Source: JACRCT01 sp036504155 (GTDB lineage Bacteria; Myxococcota; Myxococcia; Myxococcales; UBA5297). From it: a stretch of DNA of 64,000 nucleotides. The notes beneath the pieces are model-generated. The model did no database searches, had not been told where the DNA came from, and was given only the letters and a program-made list of their open reading frames with translations. Both the position numbers and the translations under genes were made by a program. Of the stretch, positions 1 through 9,333 are shown piece after piece (position 1 is the stretch's first letter; each line of letters begins with the position of its first letter). The DNA is taken from positions 20,404 to 84,403 of the forward strand of contig DASXVQ010000112.1 in assembly GCA_036504155.1 (NCBI GenBank). Reading direction: 5' to 3'.

Positions 1-134
1 CCGACAATCCGTCACCGCAGCCGCTGCCGGCACCGCTTTGACGGATTTCCGGTTTCGCGACAATCGACCCAGACGAGCGCCGCGTGGCCGCACGCGGCCT
101 GGGTTCCCTGGCTCGCTGACCCGCTGAGGTGTCG
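1..134. other. Intergenic stretch at window edge
   Basis: These 134 bases precede the first gene. I see no convincing coding sequence, repeat or terminator. A GAGG motif at 126-129 serves as the ribosome binding site of the next gene. The stretch may hold the promoter of the outer-membrane protein gene, but no clear -35/-10 pair is visible. Confidence 0.5.
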
Positions 135-992
135 ATGCGATCGAAGACGGTTCTCTGCTCGCTCCTGCTGGCCGCCGCGGCCCTGCCGGCCCACGCGGCG
201 GCGCAGCCGGCGACGCCGAAGGAGGAAGAGCGCGCGGCGCCCGGCCCGGCCGACGCTCCGCCGCCGGGGCCGGAGCCCGCCCCGCCCGCGGCCACGGAGG
301 CGCCGCCCGCCGAGCTCGCCCAAGCGCAGCCCGTCGCCGCCAAGGACATCGGCCTGGGCATCGCACTCAAGGCCCTCGTGCTCGTCCCTTCGGGCCGGAC
401 CACCGACGTGGCCGCGGACGTCTCCTCGGCCGGCGGGGTGTTCCAGAAGGCCTCGCACTCGGCGACCGGCGGCGGCGCTCTGGCGCTGAGCTACGGCCTG
501 CCGTTCGCCGGCCGCATCGTCTCCATCCGCGCCGAGGCCGGGGTGTACCCGCTCAACGGCAAGGGCACGCGGACGTACCCCAACGACCCCGACTTCGGGA
601 CGGTGAGCTACGCCTACAGCGCCATCGAGGTCCCGGTGCTGCTGGGGGTGGCGGTGACGCTGCCCATCCCGCTGCCGGTGCCGCTGCGCATCACGCCCGA
701 GGTGGGCTTCGCCTCGGCCTGGTCGCGCATCGAGTCCAAGTGGACCAAGGACGGGACCACCGTCGCGACCTCGCCGGTGACCGGCTGGGCGCTGGGGTTC
801 TACGCGGGCCTCGAGCTGTCGTGGAAGCTCGGCCCCGGCGCCCTCGTCCTCGAGGGCCGCTACGTCAACGCGCGCACCAGCCTGGGCCTGGACGACAAGA
901 ACGCCATCCCCGAGTACGGCGGCGTCTACAACGCCCACCTCGGGGACGTGCAGGGCACCAACGTCCTGGTCGGATACCGCTTGGAGCTGTAG
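135..992 (+). CDS. Small outer-membrane beta-barrel protein
   Basis: This encodes 285 residues. A signal peptide ends near AHAAAQ and is followed by a Pro/Ala/Glu-rich linker to about residue 60. The remainder alternates amphipathic strands (for example ALALSYGLPF, LSWKLGPGALVLEGRY) and ends in a strand with terminal Leu, as in 8- to 10-strand outer-membrane barrels. The ATG at 135 is preferred over the GTG at 129 because GAGG lies five bases upstream. It probably shares a transcript with the Ig-like lipoprotein 76 bp downstream. The barrel fold is inferred from pattern, and no specific function is recognised. Confidence 0.7.
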   Translation: MRSKTVLCSLLLAAAALPAHAAAQPATPKEEERAAPGPADAPPPGPEPAPPAATEAPPAELAQAQPVAAKDIGLGIALKALVLVPSGRTTDVAADVSSAGGVFQKASHSATGGGALALSYGLPFAGRIVSIRAEAGVYPLNGKGTRTYPNDPDFGTVSYAYSAIEVPVLLGVAVTLPIPLPVPLRITPEVGFASAWSRIESKWTKDGTTVATSPVTGWALGFYAGLELSWKLGPGALVLEGRYVNARTSLGLDDKNAIPEYGGVYNAHLGDVQGTNVLVGYRLEL

Positions 993-1068
993 GGCCGCGC
1001 CGTCCGCTTCGCCTCTTGCCCTCTCGCCCTCTCGCTTCTGGACCCTTCGCCGTTCGTCGGAGGAGCAC

Positions 1069-4000
1069 ATGCGCCGGATCGTCGTTTCCTCGTTGATCGT
1101 CGCCGCGGCCGCCCTCGCCGCCTGCACCGACCAGCCGTTCACGGTGGACGTCGGGCTCCGGGTGGTCTCGGTCAGCCCGTCGGGGGCCGCGGTCGGCGTG
1201 GGCCGCCGCCAGCCCGTGGTCGTCACCTTCTCGGAGGCGCTCGACCCGGGGACGGTGACCGCCGACTCGGTCAGCCTCGCCACCGAGGACGGCGCCGCCG
1301 TCACCGGGGCCCTGACCTACGACGGGGTCTACGCGGTCACGCTGCAGCCCGACAAGCCGCTGGCGTACTCCGCGCACTACCGGATCACGCTGACCACCGA
1401 CCTGAAGCGAAAGCGCGACGCGAGCCCGCTGTCGGTCAAGGTGACGAGCCTCTTCAAGACCGAGGATCCGCCGCCCCTGCGGCTGATCGCCTCGATCCCC
1501 TCGGGCGGCTCGGTGAGCTTCGACCGCGCCGGCACCATCCGGCTGGTGTTCAGCGAGCCGGTGCGCTGCAGCACGCTCGAGAAGGGCGCGCTGCTGACGC
1601 AGGCGTTCGACCCGCACCCGCGCACCGAGAAGGCCGACGAGCCGGTGGCCGGCACCTGGGACTGCCGCGAGCCCTCCGCCGACTCCCCCGACGCGCTCGA
1701 GGGCCCGGCCAACTGCCCGGCGGCCGACCCCTCGCTGTGCACCGTGACCTTCAAGCCCACCGACCCGGCCTTCGCCTTCGAGTGGTCCAGCCGCGTCACC
1801 ATCGCGCTCGCCGGGGGCAAGGACGACCCGGCGGCGATCCAGAGCTTCCGCGCCACCGCCGACGGCGGCTGGCTCGAGGCGCCGCTGGACCTGACCTTCC
1901 GCGTGCAGGATCCCCCGGCGCTCGCCCTGACCTCGGTCGTCCCCGCCGCGGGCGCCACCGGCGTCGACCGCGCCACCTCGATCACGCTCAACTTCTCGGA
2001 GCCGGTGCGCTGCCAGACGCTGCTCGACGCGGCCGTGGTCGCCGTCTCCGACACCCTCGACCCGCACCCGCGCATCGCCGGCGCCTCCGGGCCGCTCTCC
2101 GGCGCCTGGAAGGTGGGCGGGGCGGCCATCGCCACCGCGGCCGACTGCCCGACCGCGGCCGACTACGCCTGCAAGCCGGGAGCGGCCGACGACCCCTGCG
2201 TCGCGGTCTTCACCCCCTCGGCGCCGCTGGAGTGGTCCACCCAGATCGAGTTGAAGCTCGCAGGCGGCCTGTACGAGCCGGGCAAGGCGCCGGCCGCCGA
2301 GAGGCTGCTCTCCTCGACGCGCGTGACCAGCTACGGCGGCACGCTGGTGACGAGCGCGGCCTGGTCCTTCCGCATCGTCGATCCCCCGGCGCTGGCGCTG
2401 ACGGCCGTCTCGCCCGCCGCCGGGGCCACCGGCGTCCCGCGCGCCCCGAGCATCGCGCTCACCTTCTCCGAGCCGGTGCGCTGCCAGACCCTGCTCAACC
2501 CCGCCGTCGTCTCGCTGCTCGAGCAGCCCGATCCGCACCCCACGCTGGGCGGGCCGGCCAGGCCCATCGCCGGCGGCTGGAAGGTGGGCGGCGTCGCCGT
2601 CGCGGCCGCGGCCGACTGCCCCGCGCCCGCCGACTACGCCTGCAAGCCCGGCGCTGCCGACGATCCTTGCGTGGCGGTGTTCACGCCGTCCGCGGCGCTG
2701 GGCTGGTCCAGCGTGGTCAAGGTCACGCTCGCCGGCGGCGCCTACGCGCCCGGCGTGGCGCCGGCCGCCGAGTCCTTCCTGTCGAGCACCCGCGTCACCA
2801 CCCGCGGCGGCACCCTCTCCGACACGGTCGCCTACTCCTTCCGCGTCGACGACCCTCCGCCGGTGCTGGTGCTCTCGGTCACGCCCGGCACGGTCGCGGG
2901 CGACCTGCGCACCGCCCCGGCCACCCTCCTGCGCGACCAGAGCATCGTCGTGACGCTGAGCGAGCCGGTGAGCTGCCAGACGGTCAACGACGCCACGGTG
3001 AAGGTCACCGAGGACCTCGACCCCACCGACGCCGTCGCCGCCCTGGACGTCCCGGTGGCCGTCGCCGAGTGCGCGGGGGCGCCCCCGGGCAGCACCAGCC
3101 CGACGCTGACGCTGACCCGCACCGCCGGGAGCTGGAGCTACAGCGCGGTGGTGAAGGTGACCCTGGCCGGCGGCCCGTTCGGCCAGGACGCCCCGGCCGC
3201 CTGGCCGCGCGACGCCTTCGAGAGCGCCATCGCCACCACCTTCGGCGGACAGCTGCTCGCGGACCACTCCTTCACGCTGGTCGTCGAGGACCCGCCGCCG
3301 CTGCGCGTGCTGTACACCACGCCCGCCTCGGGGACGAAGGGCGCGCCGCTCTCCGGCCCCATCGAGGTGGTCTTCAACCAGCCCGTGCGCATCGCTTCCC
3401 TCGCCCCGGCGGGCGTCGACCTGACCCGGGTCAACGCCTTCGACCGGACCGCGCGCGCTCGCGGCGACCTCGCCGCCGCCGACCTGCCCCACTGCGCCGT
3501 CGCCTGCCCGGACGCCGACGGCGACGGCGCCAGCGACCTCATCGATCCCGCCCAGCCGTCGCTGGGCAGCCGCTGCACCTGCACGCCGACGCTCGCCGGC
3601 GCGCCGTTCGCCTTCGACCTGTCGTCCGAGGTCGAGGGCGCCGTGGCCGCGAGCGTCACCGGGGCGCTGGGCACCTGGCGCGCCGGGGCGCTGGGCTCGG
3701 CGTACCCGTTCCACTTCCGCACCGTCGACCCGCGGCCGCTGCTGGTGGCCTCCACCTCGCCCGGCGACCACGACACCTCGGTGCCGCCGGTGGTCTATTG
3801 CGACGCAAGCGGGGCCTGCAGCGCCTCGCCGGCCGCGTCGCCGACGATGGTCCAGCGCAAGACCGGGGTCCGGGTGCGCTTCGACCGCGCCTTCGACTGC
3901 GGCTCCACCTTCGGGGCCACCGCCGCCGGCCCCAACACCGTGCTGCTGGAGGACCTGAGCGAGCTGGACGCCTCGGGCAACCCGACCCTGGTCACCGGCT

Positions 4001-7000
4001 CGGCCCAGTGCCTGGACGAGGCCGGCGCCGCCAGCGCCACCGCCGCCGTGAGCCTGCTGTTCATCCCCGACGCGGAGCTGGCCTGGGACCACCAGATGCG
4101 CCTGACGGTGAAGCGCGCCGACATCGCGGCCGACGCGGCCTCGGCGGCCTCCAACACCGGCGCCCGGTCGCGCGACTGGACGGACTGGGCCGCCGAGGAC
4201 TCCGGGACGCTGGTGGGCGGCGACCTGGTGGTCCGCTTCCAGGTGGCCCGCAAGCCGCTGGAGATCGTCTCCACCAAGCCCGTCAACAACGCGCAGAACG
4301 CGCCGCCGTTCACCCTCGTCAGCCTCACCTTCAACCAGCCGGTGGCGTGCGACGCCACCAACGACCAGCTGCAGACCGGCTTCGGCATCGTCGGCGGCGC
4401 GGGCACCGGCGCCCTCTCGGTGAGCTTCAGCTGCGCGGACTACGACCCGGCGACCTACACCGCGACCTACACGGTGCAGGACGCCAACGCGCCGGCGGGG
4501 CAGCGGCTGGTCCCCGGGACCACCTACACCGTGACCATGCTGGGCGGGGCGCTCGGCCCGCACGACGTGTCGGGGCGCGCCTACCTGTACGCCGACTACG
4601 TCTTCAAGTTCACCGTCAGCAGCAACGAGCTGCGCGGCTACGAGATCCCGTCCGACGGGGCGACCGGCGTCGCGCCGGACCAGGTGGTCTGCGAGGTCTT
4701 CAGCGGCACGCTGGCCAACGCCTCGCCCGCGGGGCTCCTCTCGGTGAGCTTCACCGACTGCACGGGGCGCACCGTGCAGGTGCAGGGCGCCCTGCAGTTC
4801 TGGAGCTTCCCGGACGCCGCCAACCACCCGCTCACCGGCGCGCCCACCTCCTCCCCGGGCAGCGTCGCGGGCAACGCCGTCTGCCTGGTGCCCTCGGCCG
4901 CCTCGTACGACTGCTTCACCGAGCCGCAGAAGCTCCCGTACGCGACGACCTTCACGGCCACCGTGAGCGGCGCGAAGATCGGGGCGATCCAGCTGCAGGT
5001 GCCGTTCAACTGGACCTTCCGCACGGCGGACCCGCCGCAGGTCGCCCGGGCGGCGTACGTCAACGAGGTCGTGGACGAGCCGCTGCGCCCGGCGCTGGGG
5101 CCGGTCCTCGACGCCCAGGGTTACCCGCTGGCCAGCGGGGGCACCCCGGTGAGCGTGCCCGTCAACAGCCAGCTGGTCCTGGGCTTCGCCTCGCCGCTGC
5201 TCGTCTCCTCGGTCGCCGGAGCCGCCATCACCCTGGCCGAGAAGGGCGGCGGCTCGCCCCTGGCGCTCTGCCCGGCGGCCGTCACCGCGCCGTGCCTGAA
5301 GGCGAGCTTCTCGCAGCTCGCGAACGGCGACCCGGCCAAGCCGCAGGTCGTGACCCTGACGCCGACCGGGCCCGCAGGGCCGGTGAACCTCAAGTACGCC
5401 TCGGCGTACAGCTTGAAGGTCAAGGGCGGGGTCTCCGGGGTCACGGTGGTCAGGCCGGGCACGCCCGACTCCACCACCGCGCTCTCGAGCCACCTGCCGG
5501 GCGACCTCGTCTACCCGTTCGTCACCAGCCCGGCTACGCGCGTGGAGATCAACCCGGGCAGCGACCTGACGAACACCACCCCCGGCGCGTCGGTCCAGTG
5601 GCAGATCTTCCCCGACGAGGAGATCCCCCTGGTGTTCAGCCGGCCGATCCGCCTCTCCAGCGCCAACACCCGCAACATCTACGGCCGCGACCCGGCCCAG
5701 ACCCCGACGCTGATGAGCGGGATCGTCGCCCTGAACGCCGACGACGTGCGCTCCGCGGTGCTCGTCCCGTCGCCGACCTTCACCAAGAGCATCCCGGGGA
5801 TGGCGGTGATCGCCACGACCGGCGTCCAGGACTACCGAGGCAACCCGATGCCGCTGGGGGCCTCCGCCGACGCCGCCGACCCGCTGGCGGCGCTCAAGAG
5901 CACCTTCAACGCCGGCAACACCCCCTCGCTCTCCTCGCAGATCCCGCTGGCCATCGCCTGCGCGTCGGTGGCCCCGAACAACGGCGGGACGTGCGCCGCG
6001 GTCGCGGTGCAGGGCGACCAGGAGCTGGTGGTGACCTTCGGCGCCTCGCAGAGCCAGGCCAACCGCTTCCTGCCCTCGAGCTTCAACCCGAGCTCGGTGT
6101 CCCTGGCCGCCGCCGGCGGCGCGGGCTGCCCGGCGTCCGGGACCGCCGTGCCGGTCACGGTGCGCTACGAGATAGCCCGGGCGGTGGCCGACGGCGACCG
6201 GCTGCACGTGACTCCGGCCCAGCCCCTGGCGGCCGGGTGCTCCTACACGCTGACCCTGACCCAGGCGAGGTTCGCCAACGTCTACAACCTGGGCAACCTG
6301 GCGGCCGCCGTAACGGTGGGCCTGGTGGTCGAGACCGTGGCGCCCGTCCTGCTCTCGCAGGAGCCGCCGGCGGCCGCGGTCAACGTGGCCGGCGACGCGG
6401 CCCTGGCCTTCACCTTCGACGAGAACCTGAGCCTCGCCGTGCCGGCCGGCGCGGTGGCCGTGAAGGAGGCGCTCGCCGGGACGCCGGTTCCGGGCGCCCT
6501 CAGCCTGGGGCCGAACGCCGCGGGCACCTGCAGCAGCTGCGTGGCCACCTTCGTGCCCCTGGCCTACGCGGCAGGACCGGGCGTCCTGCAGCACGGCGTC
6601 GGCTACTCGGTGAGCCTCTCGTCCGCCCTGCGCGACGTCGCCGGCAACCCCTACGCAGGGTCGACCTCCAGCTTCACCGTCGAGTCCACCCCGCCGGCGG
6701 TCGCGGCGGTGCCGACCGTCGTCGCCGACACGCCCACGCCCGGCCAGCGCACCATCGCCGTCCACTTCACCGAGGCGGTGGACCCCGCGACGCTCGTGGC
6801 CGACGCGTTCGACGCGACCGGCGCGCTCGCCGCGGCCGGCACGGTGCGGCTCGTCGACGCCGGCGGCGCCGCCGTGGCGGGATGCGTCTGGCTCGACGCC
6901 TCCGACGCCTCGCGCCGCACCGTGCTGCTGGCCACGACCGACAACTCCGTCGCGCCGGGCGCCTACACGCTGCTGCTTCCGGCGACGGGCCCGGCGGGAC

Positions 7001-7074
7001 AGGCCGCGGGCGGCGTCACCGACATGGCGGGCAACCGGTTGGCGGTGCCCTACCAGCAAGCCGTGTCGTTCTGA
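1069..7074 (+). CDS. Giant lipoprotein of tandem bacterial Ig-like domains
   Basis: This encodes 2001 residues. A lipoprotein signal peptide ends in LAAC (Cys19), so the protein is probably anchored to a membrane. The rest is about ten SbsA/Big_5-type Ig-like units. Each starts near a DPPAL- or DPPPL-type linker, followed by a strand like ITLNFSEPVRCQTLL. Two consecutive units (from about 1909 and 2380) are near-duplicates sharing KVGG, ADYACKPGAADDPC and LAGG segments. Paired cysteines in most units suggest disulfides. GGAGGAG sits just before the start. Such proteins commonly act as cell-surface adhesins or structural fibres; that role is inference. The neighbours are an outer-membrane barrel upstream and a pseudokinase downstream. 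Confidence 0.8.
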   Translation: MRRIVVSSLIVAAAALAACTDQPFTVDVGLRVVSVSPSGAAVGVGRRQPVVVTFSEALDPGTVTADSVSLATEDGAAVTGALTYDGVYAVTLQPDKPLAYSAHYRITLTTDLKRKRDASPLSVKVTSLFKTEDPPPLRLIASIPSGGSVSFDRAGTIRLVFSEPVRCSTLEKGALLTQAFDPHPRTEKADEPVAGTWDCREPSADSPDALEGPANCPAADPSLCTVTFKPTDPAFAFEWSSRVTIALAGGKDDPAAIQSFRATADGGWLEAPLDLTFRVQDPPALALTSVVPAAGATGVDRATSITLNFSEPVRCQTLLDAAVVAVSDTLDPHPRIAGASGPLSGAWKVGGAAIATAADCPTAADYACKPGAADDPCVAVFTPSAPLEWSTQIELKLAGGLYEPGKAPAAERLLSSTRVTSYGGTLVTSAAWSFRIVDPPALALTAVSPAAGATGVPRAPSIALTFSEPVRCQTLLNPAVVSLLEQPDPHPTLGGPARPIAGGWKVGGVAVAAAADCPAPADYACKPGAADDPCVAVFTPSAALGWSSVVKVTLAGGAYAPGVAPAAESFLSSTRVTTRGGTLSDTVAYSFRVDDPPPVLVLSVTPGTVAGDLRTAPATLLRDQSIVVTLSEPVSCQTVNDATVKVTEDLDPTDAVAALDVPVAVAECAGAPPGSTSPTLTLTRTAGSWSYSAVVKVTLAGGPFGQDAPAAWPRDAFESAIATTFGGQLLADHSFTLVVEDPPPLRVLYTTPASGTKGAPLSGPIEVVFNQPVRIASLAPAGVDLTRVNAFDRTARARGDLAAADLPHCAVACPDADGDGASDLIDPAQPSLGSRCTCTPTLAGAPFAFDLSSEVEGAVAASVTGALGTWRAGALGSAYPFHFRTVDPRPLLVASTSPGDHDTSVPPVVYCDASGACSASPAASPTMVQRKTGVRVRFDRAFDCGSTFGATAAGPNTVLLEDLSELDASGNPTLVTGSAQCLDEAGAASATAAVSLLFIPDAELAWDHQMRLTVKRADIAADAASAASNTGARSRDWTDWAAEDSGTLVGGDLVVRFQVARKPLEIVSTKPVNNAQNAPPFTLVSLTFNQPVACDATNDQLQTGFGIVGGAGTGALSVSFSCADYDPATYTATYTVQDANAPAGQRLVPGTTYTVTMLGGALGPHDVSGRAYLYADYVFKFTVSSNELRGYEIPSDGATGVAPDQVVCEVFSGTLANASPAGLLSVSFTDCTGRTVQVQGALQFWSFPDAANHPLTGAPTSSPGSVAGNAVCLVPSAASYDCFTEPQKLPYATTFTATVSGAKIGAIQLQVPFNWTFRTADPPQVARAAYVNEVVDEPLRPALGPVLDAQGYPLASGGTPVSVPVNSQLVLGFASPLLVSSVAGAAITLAEKGGGSPLALCPAAVTAPCLKASFSQLANGDPAKPQVVTLTPTGPAGPVNLKYASAYSLKVKGGVSGVTVVRPGTPDSTTALSSHLPGDLVYPFVTSPATRVEINPGSDLTNTTPGASVQWQIFPDEEIPLVFSRPIRLSSANTRNIYGRDPAQTPTLMSGIVALNADDVRSAVLVPSPTFTKSIPGMAVIATTGVQDYRGNPMPLGASADAADPLAALKSTFNAGNTPSLSSQIPLAIACASVAPNNGGTCAAVAVQGDQELVVTFGASQSQANRFLPSSFNPSSVSLAAAGGAGCPASGTAVPVTVRYEIARAVADGDRLHVTPAQPLAAGCSYTLTLTQARFANVYNLGNLAAAVTVGLVVETVAPVLLSQEPPAAAVNVAGDAALAFTFDENLSLAVPAGAVAVKEALAGTPVPGALSLGPNAAGTCSSCVATFVPLAYAAGPGVLQHGVGYSVSLSSALRDVAGNPYAGSTSSFTVESTPPAVAAVPTVVADTPTPGQRTIAVHFTEAVDPATLVADAFDATGALAAAGTVRLVDAGGAAVAGCVWLDASDASRRTVLLATTDNSVAPGAYTLLLPATGPAGQAAGGVTDMAGNRLAVPYQQAVSF

Positions 7075-7085
7075 GGCTCGTTCAG

Positions 7086-7105
7086 GAGCGGGCCCCGGCC
7101 CGCTC
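7086..7105 (+). terminator. GC-rich hairpin after the Ig-like lipoprotein
   Basis: A perfect 9-bp inverted repeat (GAGCGGGCC / GGCCCGCTC) with a 2-base loop starts 12 bases after the stop codon. There is no T-tract directly after it, so it is only a candidate terminator or mRNA-stabilising hairpin. Confidence 0.4.
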
Positions 7106-7241
7106 CCCGAGCCCGCGGCGGCCGAAGCGTCCAGAGAGGCTTCGTCAGCACCGGAGCAGTCCTTTTCTCTGGGAGCGAGCGCGGTGCCGAGAGCGCGCGC
7201 GGGCGAGCAGCGAGGAGCCCGCCGCGACCCGAGGAGGACCG

Positions 7242-8096
7242 ATGCCAGGGCGGGTCAGGCAATCCAGCGAGGAGGAAAGCCTGTTGCAGGGCAAGTCGGT
7301 GGAGGGCTTCGCGGTCGTCGGCGGCGTGGGGCTTGGCCGCGTTTACCGGGTCAGGCGCGGGGCACAGACCTACGCGATGAAGGTGGGGCGGCCCGTCGAA
7401 GCGGCCCCGGACCGCCCGAGCGGTCTCGAGTGCGCGTGGCGCCGCCTGCAGAGCGTGAACCACCCGAACGCCGCGCGGATCGTCGAGGTGGGATGCTTCG
7501 AGGCGTCCGACGGCTACCGGCCCTTCCTCGTCATGGAATTCGTCGAGGGGGCGCCCCTGCTCTGGTGGGTCCGGAGCGCCAACCTCCACTCCTCCGAGTT
7601 GGCCAGGGCCTTCGCCAAGGTCGCCCAGGGCTTGGAGCGCCTTCACGGCGTGGGCGCTTGCCACGGCAACCTCGAGAGCGAGACCGTCCTGGTGCGATGC
7701 GGCGATTCCGAGCCGGTGCTGGTGGGATACGGGCTGGAGCCGGCCGACGAGAGGCCCGCCTCCCGCCTCTCCCCCGAGCGGTGCGCTTGGCTGCTCGAGA
7801 GGCCCGAGGGCCCGCTGCCTGATTCCCCCACCTACTCTCCGGCGGAGGACCACTACGCGCTCGGCGTCTTGCTCTACGAGGCGCTCACCGGGAGGCGCCC
7901 CTGCCTTGCCAAGCAGCGAGACGCGCTCCGCGAGGATGTGCTCCGCCGGATCCGTGACGAGAGGGCGGCGGCGATCCGTTCCGGCGTGCCGCTGCCTCTG
8001 GCGGCCATCGTCCAGGGCCTCCTGGCCAAGGACCCGCGGAGCCGACGCCCGGCAAGCGAGGCGCTCGGCCGCCTCGGCCCAGGGCAGGCACCCTGA
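7242..8096 (+). CDS. Ser/Thr protein kinase-like pseudokinase
   Basis: This encodes 284 residues with a GAGGAGG ribosome site before ATG 7242. The bacterial eukaryotic-type kinase fold is recognisable: a glycine loop at residues 27-34 (GGVGLGRV), the ATP-binding Lys47 (YAMKV), a hinge near VMEF (97-100) and a late segment YALGVLLYEALTG. The catalytic loop HRDLKPEN reads HGNLESET (141-148), so the catalytic Asp is Asn143. The DFG motif reads GYG (162-164), so the metal-binding Asp is also gone. It should therefore not phosphorylate and may act as a binding scaffold. No transmembrane segment is seen. It converges on the MotB/MotA/FliF-FliG operon; any functional link to it is inference. Confidence 0.8.
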   Translation: MPGRVRQSSEEESLLQGKSVEGFAVVGGVGLGRVYRVRRGAQTYAMKVGRPVEAAPDRPSGLECAWRRLQSVNHPNAARIVEVGCFEASDGYRPFLVMEFVEGAPLLWWVRSANLHSSELARAFAKVAQGLERLHGVGACHGNLESETVLVRCGDSEPVLVGYGLEPADERPASRLSPERCAWLLERPEGPLPDSPTYSPAEDHYALGVLLYEALTGRRPCLAKQRDALREDVLRRIRDERAAAIRSGVPLPLAAIVQGLLAKDPRSRRPASEALGRLGPGQAP

Positions 8097-8114
8097 GACG
8101 GCCTCCGTTCGACG

Positions 8115-8283
8115 TACCGACCCCTTCCGAGCGCAGCAACTTCGTCTCGATGCGGCCTTGGCCTCGTCCTCGCGCCGCGGGCGCGCCTCCTCCCCGGAGC
8201 CGACCACCAGGAGCTTGCGTTCGATCAGTCCCTTTTCCACTTGGGATGGATGACCCTCTGCTCCCGCGCCGCCGAGAGGTGAG
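8115..8283 (-). pseudogene. Decayed duplicate of the motB-like 3' end
   Basis: Read on the minus strand, three frames in succession match the C-terminal OmpA domain of the intact gene at 8674-9333. HLSAARE...V (from 8283) matches HLSAARAQSVV. KGLIERKLLVVGSGEE matches KGLDPRKLLVVGFGET. GRIETKLLRSEG (near 8118-8155) matches RRIEIKLLRPEAG. Frameshifts separate the blocks and no start remains. It is a partial tandem copy directly downstream of its parent and is surely non-functional as a MotB. Confidence 0.65.
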
Positions 8284-8352
8284 GCAGGCAACGGGTGCAG
8301 GGCCACGCCCAGGATTCCGCAGAGGTCGTCGCCGACATCCGCCAGCACGCCT

Positions 8353-8514
8353 CTGGAGGACCCGGAGCTCCGTCTTGCCGTCCAGCGCCGGCAGTGTCGC
8401 GTCGGGGGCAGGGTCGCCCTCCTCGAGGTCGGCGAAGGCTGCCGCCGCGACCCCTGCGCGCGGCCCGAATGCGACGAGGACGGCGGCGGTCGGCGCGAGA
8501 GAAAACGAAGGATG
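8353..8514 (-). pseudogene. Possible redoxin-type N-terminal remnant
   Basis: The minus-strand translation shows a hydrophobic stretch followed by EEGDPAPDATLPALDGKTEL. This resembles the opening of AhpC/TSA-type redoxins, which usually run G-x-x-A-P-D-F-x-L-P-x-L-D-G-K. The frame then loses similarity and no Cys-active-site segment follows. It lies between the motB-like gene and the motB remnant. The call rests on one short motif and could be chance. Confidence 0.3.
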
Positions 8515-8673
8515 GAGCTCCGTGCGCGTACCGACTCCGGTGCGCCAGGCGGGCCATCCGGGCACCGCCATCGATGAGCAACCGCCTCCAAGATGGCGAC
8601 GCCACCCCGGAAGACGCCCCGTTTCCGGCGGGAGGCGGGCGTCGCGCCCGGGCTCGACGGAGGAAGCGGTCCG

Positions 8674-9333
8674 CTACCGCGCGGTCCCCGCTTCCGGACG
8701 GAGGAGCTTGATCTCGATGCGCCGGTTGGCGGCGCGCCCGTCCTCGGTGGCGTTGTCCCGTCGGGGCCGGGTCTCGCCGAAGCCGACGACGAGGAGCTTG
8801 CGAGGGTCGAGCCCCTTCTCCTGGAATAGCCGGACGACGCTCTGCGCCCGGGCCGCCGAGAGGTGCCAGTTCGAGGGGAACTTCGCGCCGCGCATGGGCA
8901 CGTTGTCGGTGTGGCCCTCGACGCGAACCGCGTTGGGGACGGTGCGGAGGATCTCGGCGATCTTCTCCAGGGGCTCGCGCGCGGCAGGGGTGAGCGCCGC
9001 CTCGCCCGAGGCGAAGGTCACGCTCGAGGGCACGCCGACGGTGATCTCCGTCTCCGAGGTCTCGACCCAGGCCTCCTTCATCTGCGCCGCCATCTGCCGG
9101 GCCTTCGCCTCCAGGTCGATCGCCTCCTCCTCCTTCTTCTTGTCCTCCTTGGGCTTCTCCACCTTGTTGAGCACCCGCAGCAGCTCGTCCTGCTTCTCCT
9201 GGCTGAGCAGGGTGAAGCTGAACATCAGCAGGAAGAAGCTGAGCAGCAGCGTGATCATGTCCGAGTAGGTGATGAGCCAGAACGTGCTGTCGTCCTCGGG
9301 CTCGACCTCCGCCGGGCGGCTGACGCGGATCAT
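8674..9333 (-). CDS. MotB-like stator protein, second of two
   Basis: This encodes 219 residues. A short cytoplasmic N-terminus leads into one transmembrane helix (about 18-40) carrying the proton-path Asp25 in TYSDMITLL, equivalent to MotB Asp32. A charged Lys/Glu-rich linker follows, and then a C-terminal OmpA/MotB peptidoglycan-binding domain with VRVEGHTDNVP, SNWHLSAARA and NRRIEIKL. By family knowledge it would pair with a MotA-type protein to form a proton channel anchored to the cell wall. The ATG at 9333 overlaps the stop of the upstream motB-like gene (ATGA). The two MotB-like proteins differ in linker and transmembrane sequence, so they are not a recent duplicate. Confidence 0.85.
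   Translation of the reverse strand: MIRVSRPAEVEPEDDSTFWLITYSDMITLLLSFFLLMFSFTLLSQEKQDELLRVLNKVEKPKEDKKKEEEAIDLEAKARQMAAQMKEAWVETSETEITVGVPSSVTFASGEAALTPAAREPLEKIAEILRTVPNAVRVEGHTDNVPMRGAKFPSNWHLSAARAQSVVRLFQEKGLDPRKLLVVGFGETRPRRDNATEDGRAANRRIEIKLLRPEAGTAR

Noticed and set aside
865..7059. A 2064-codon open frame on the minus strand opposite the Ig-like lipoprotein
   Set aside because: It is Arg/Gly/Ala-rich low-complexity translation expected opposite GC-rich coding DNA, with no domain; the plus-strand frame has a signal peptide, repeats and a ribosome binding site.
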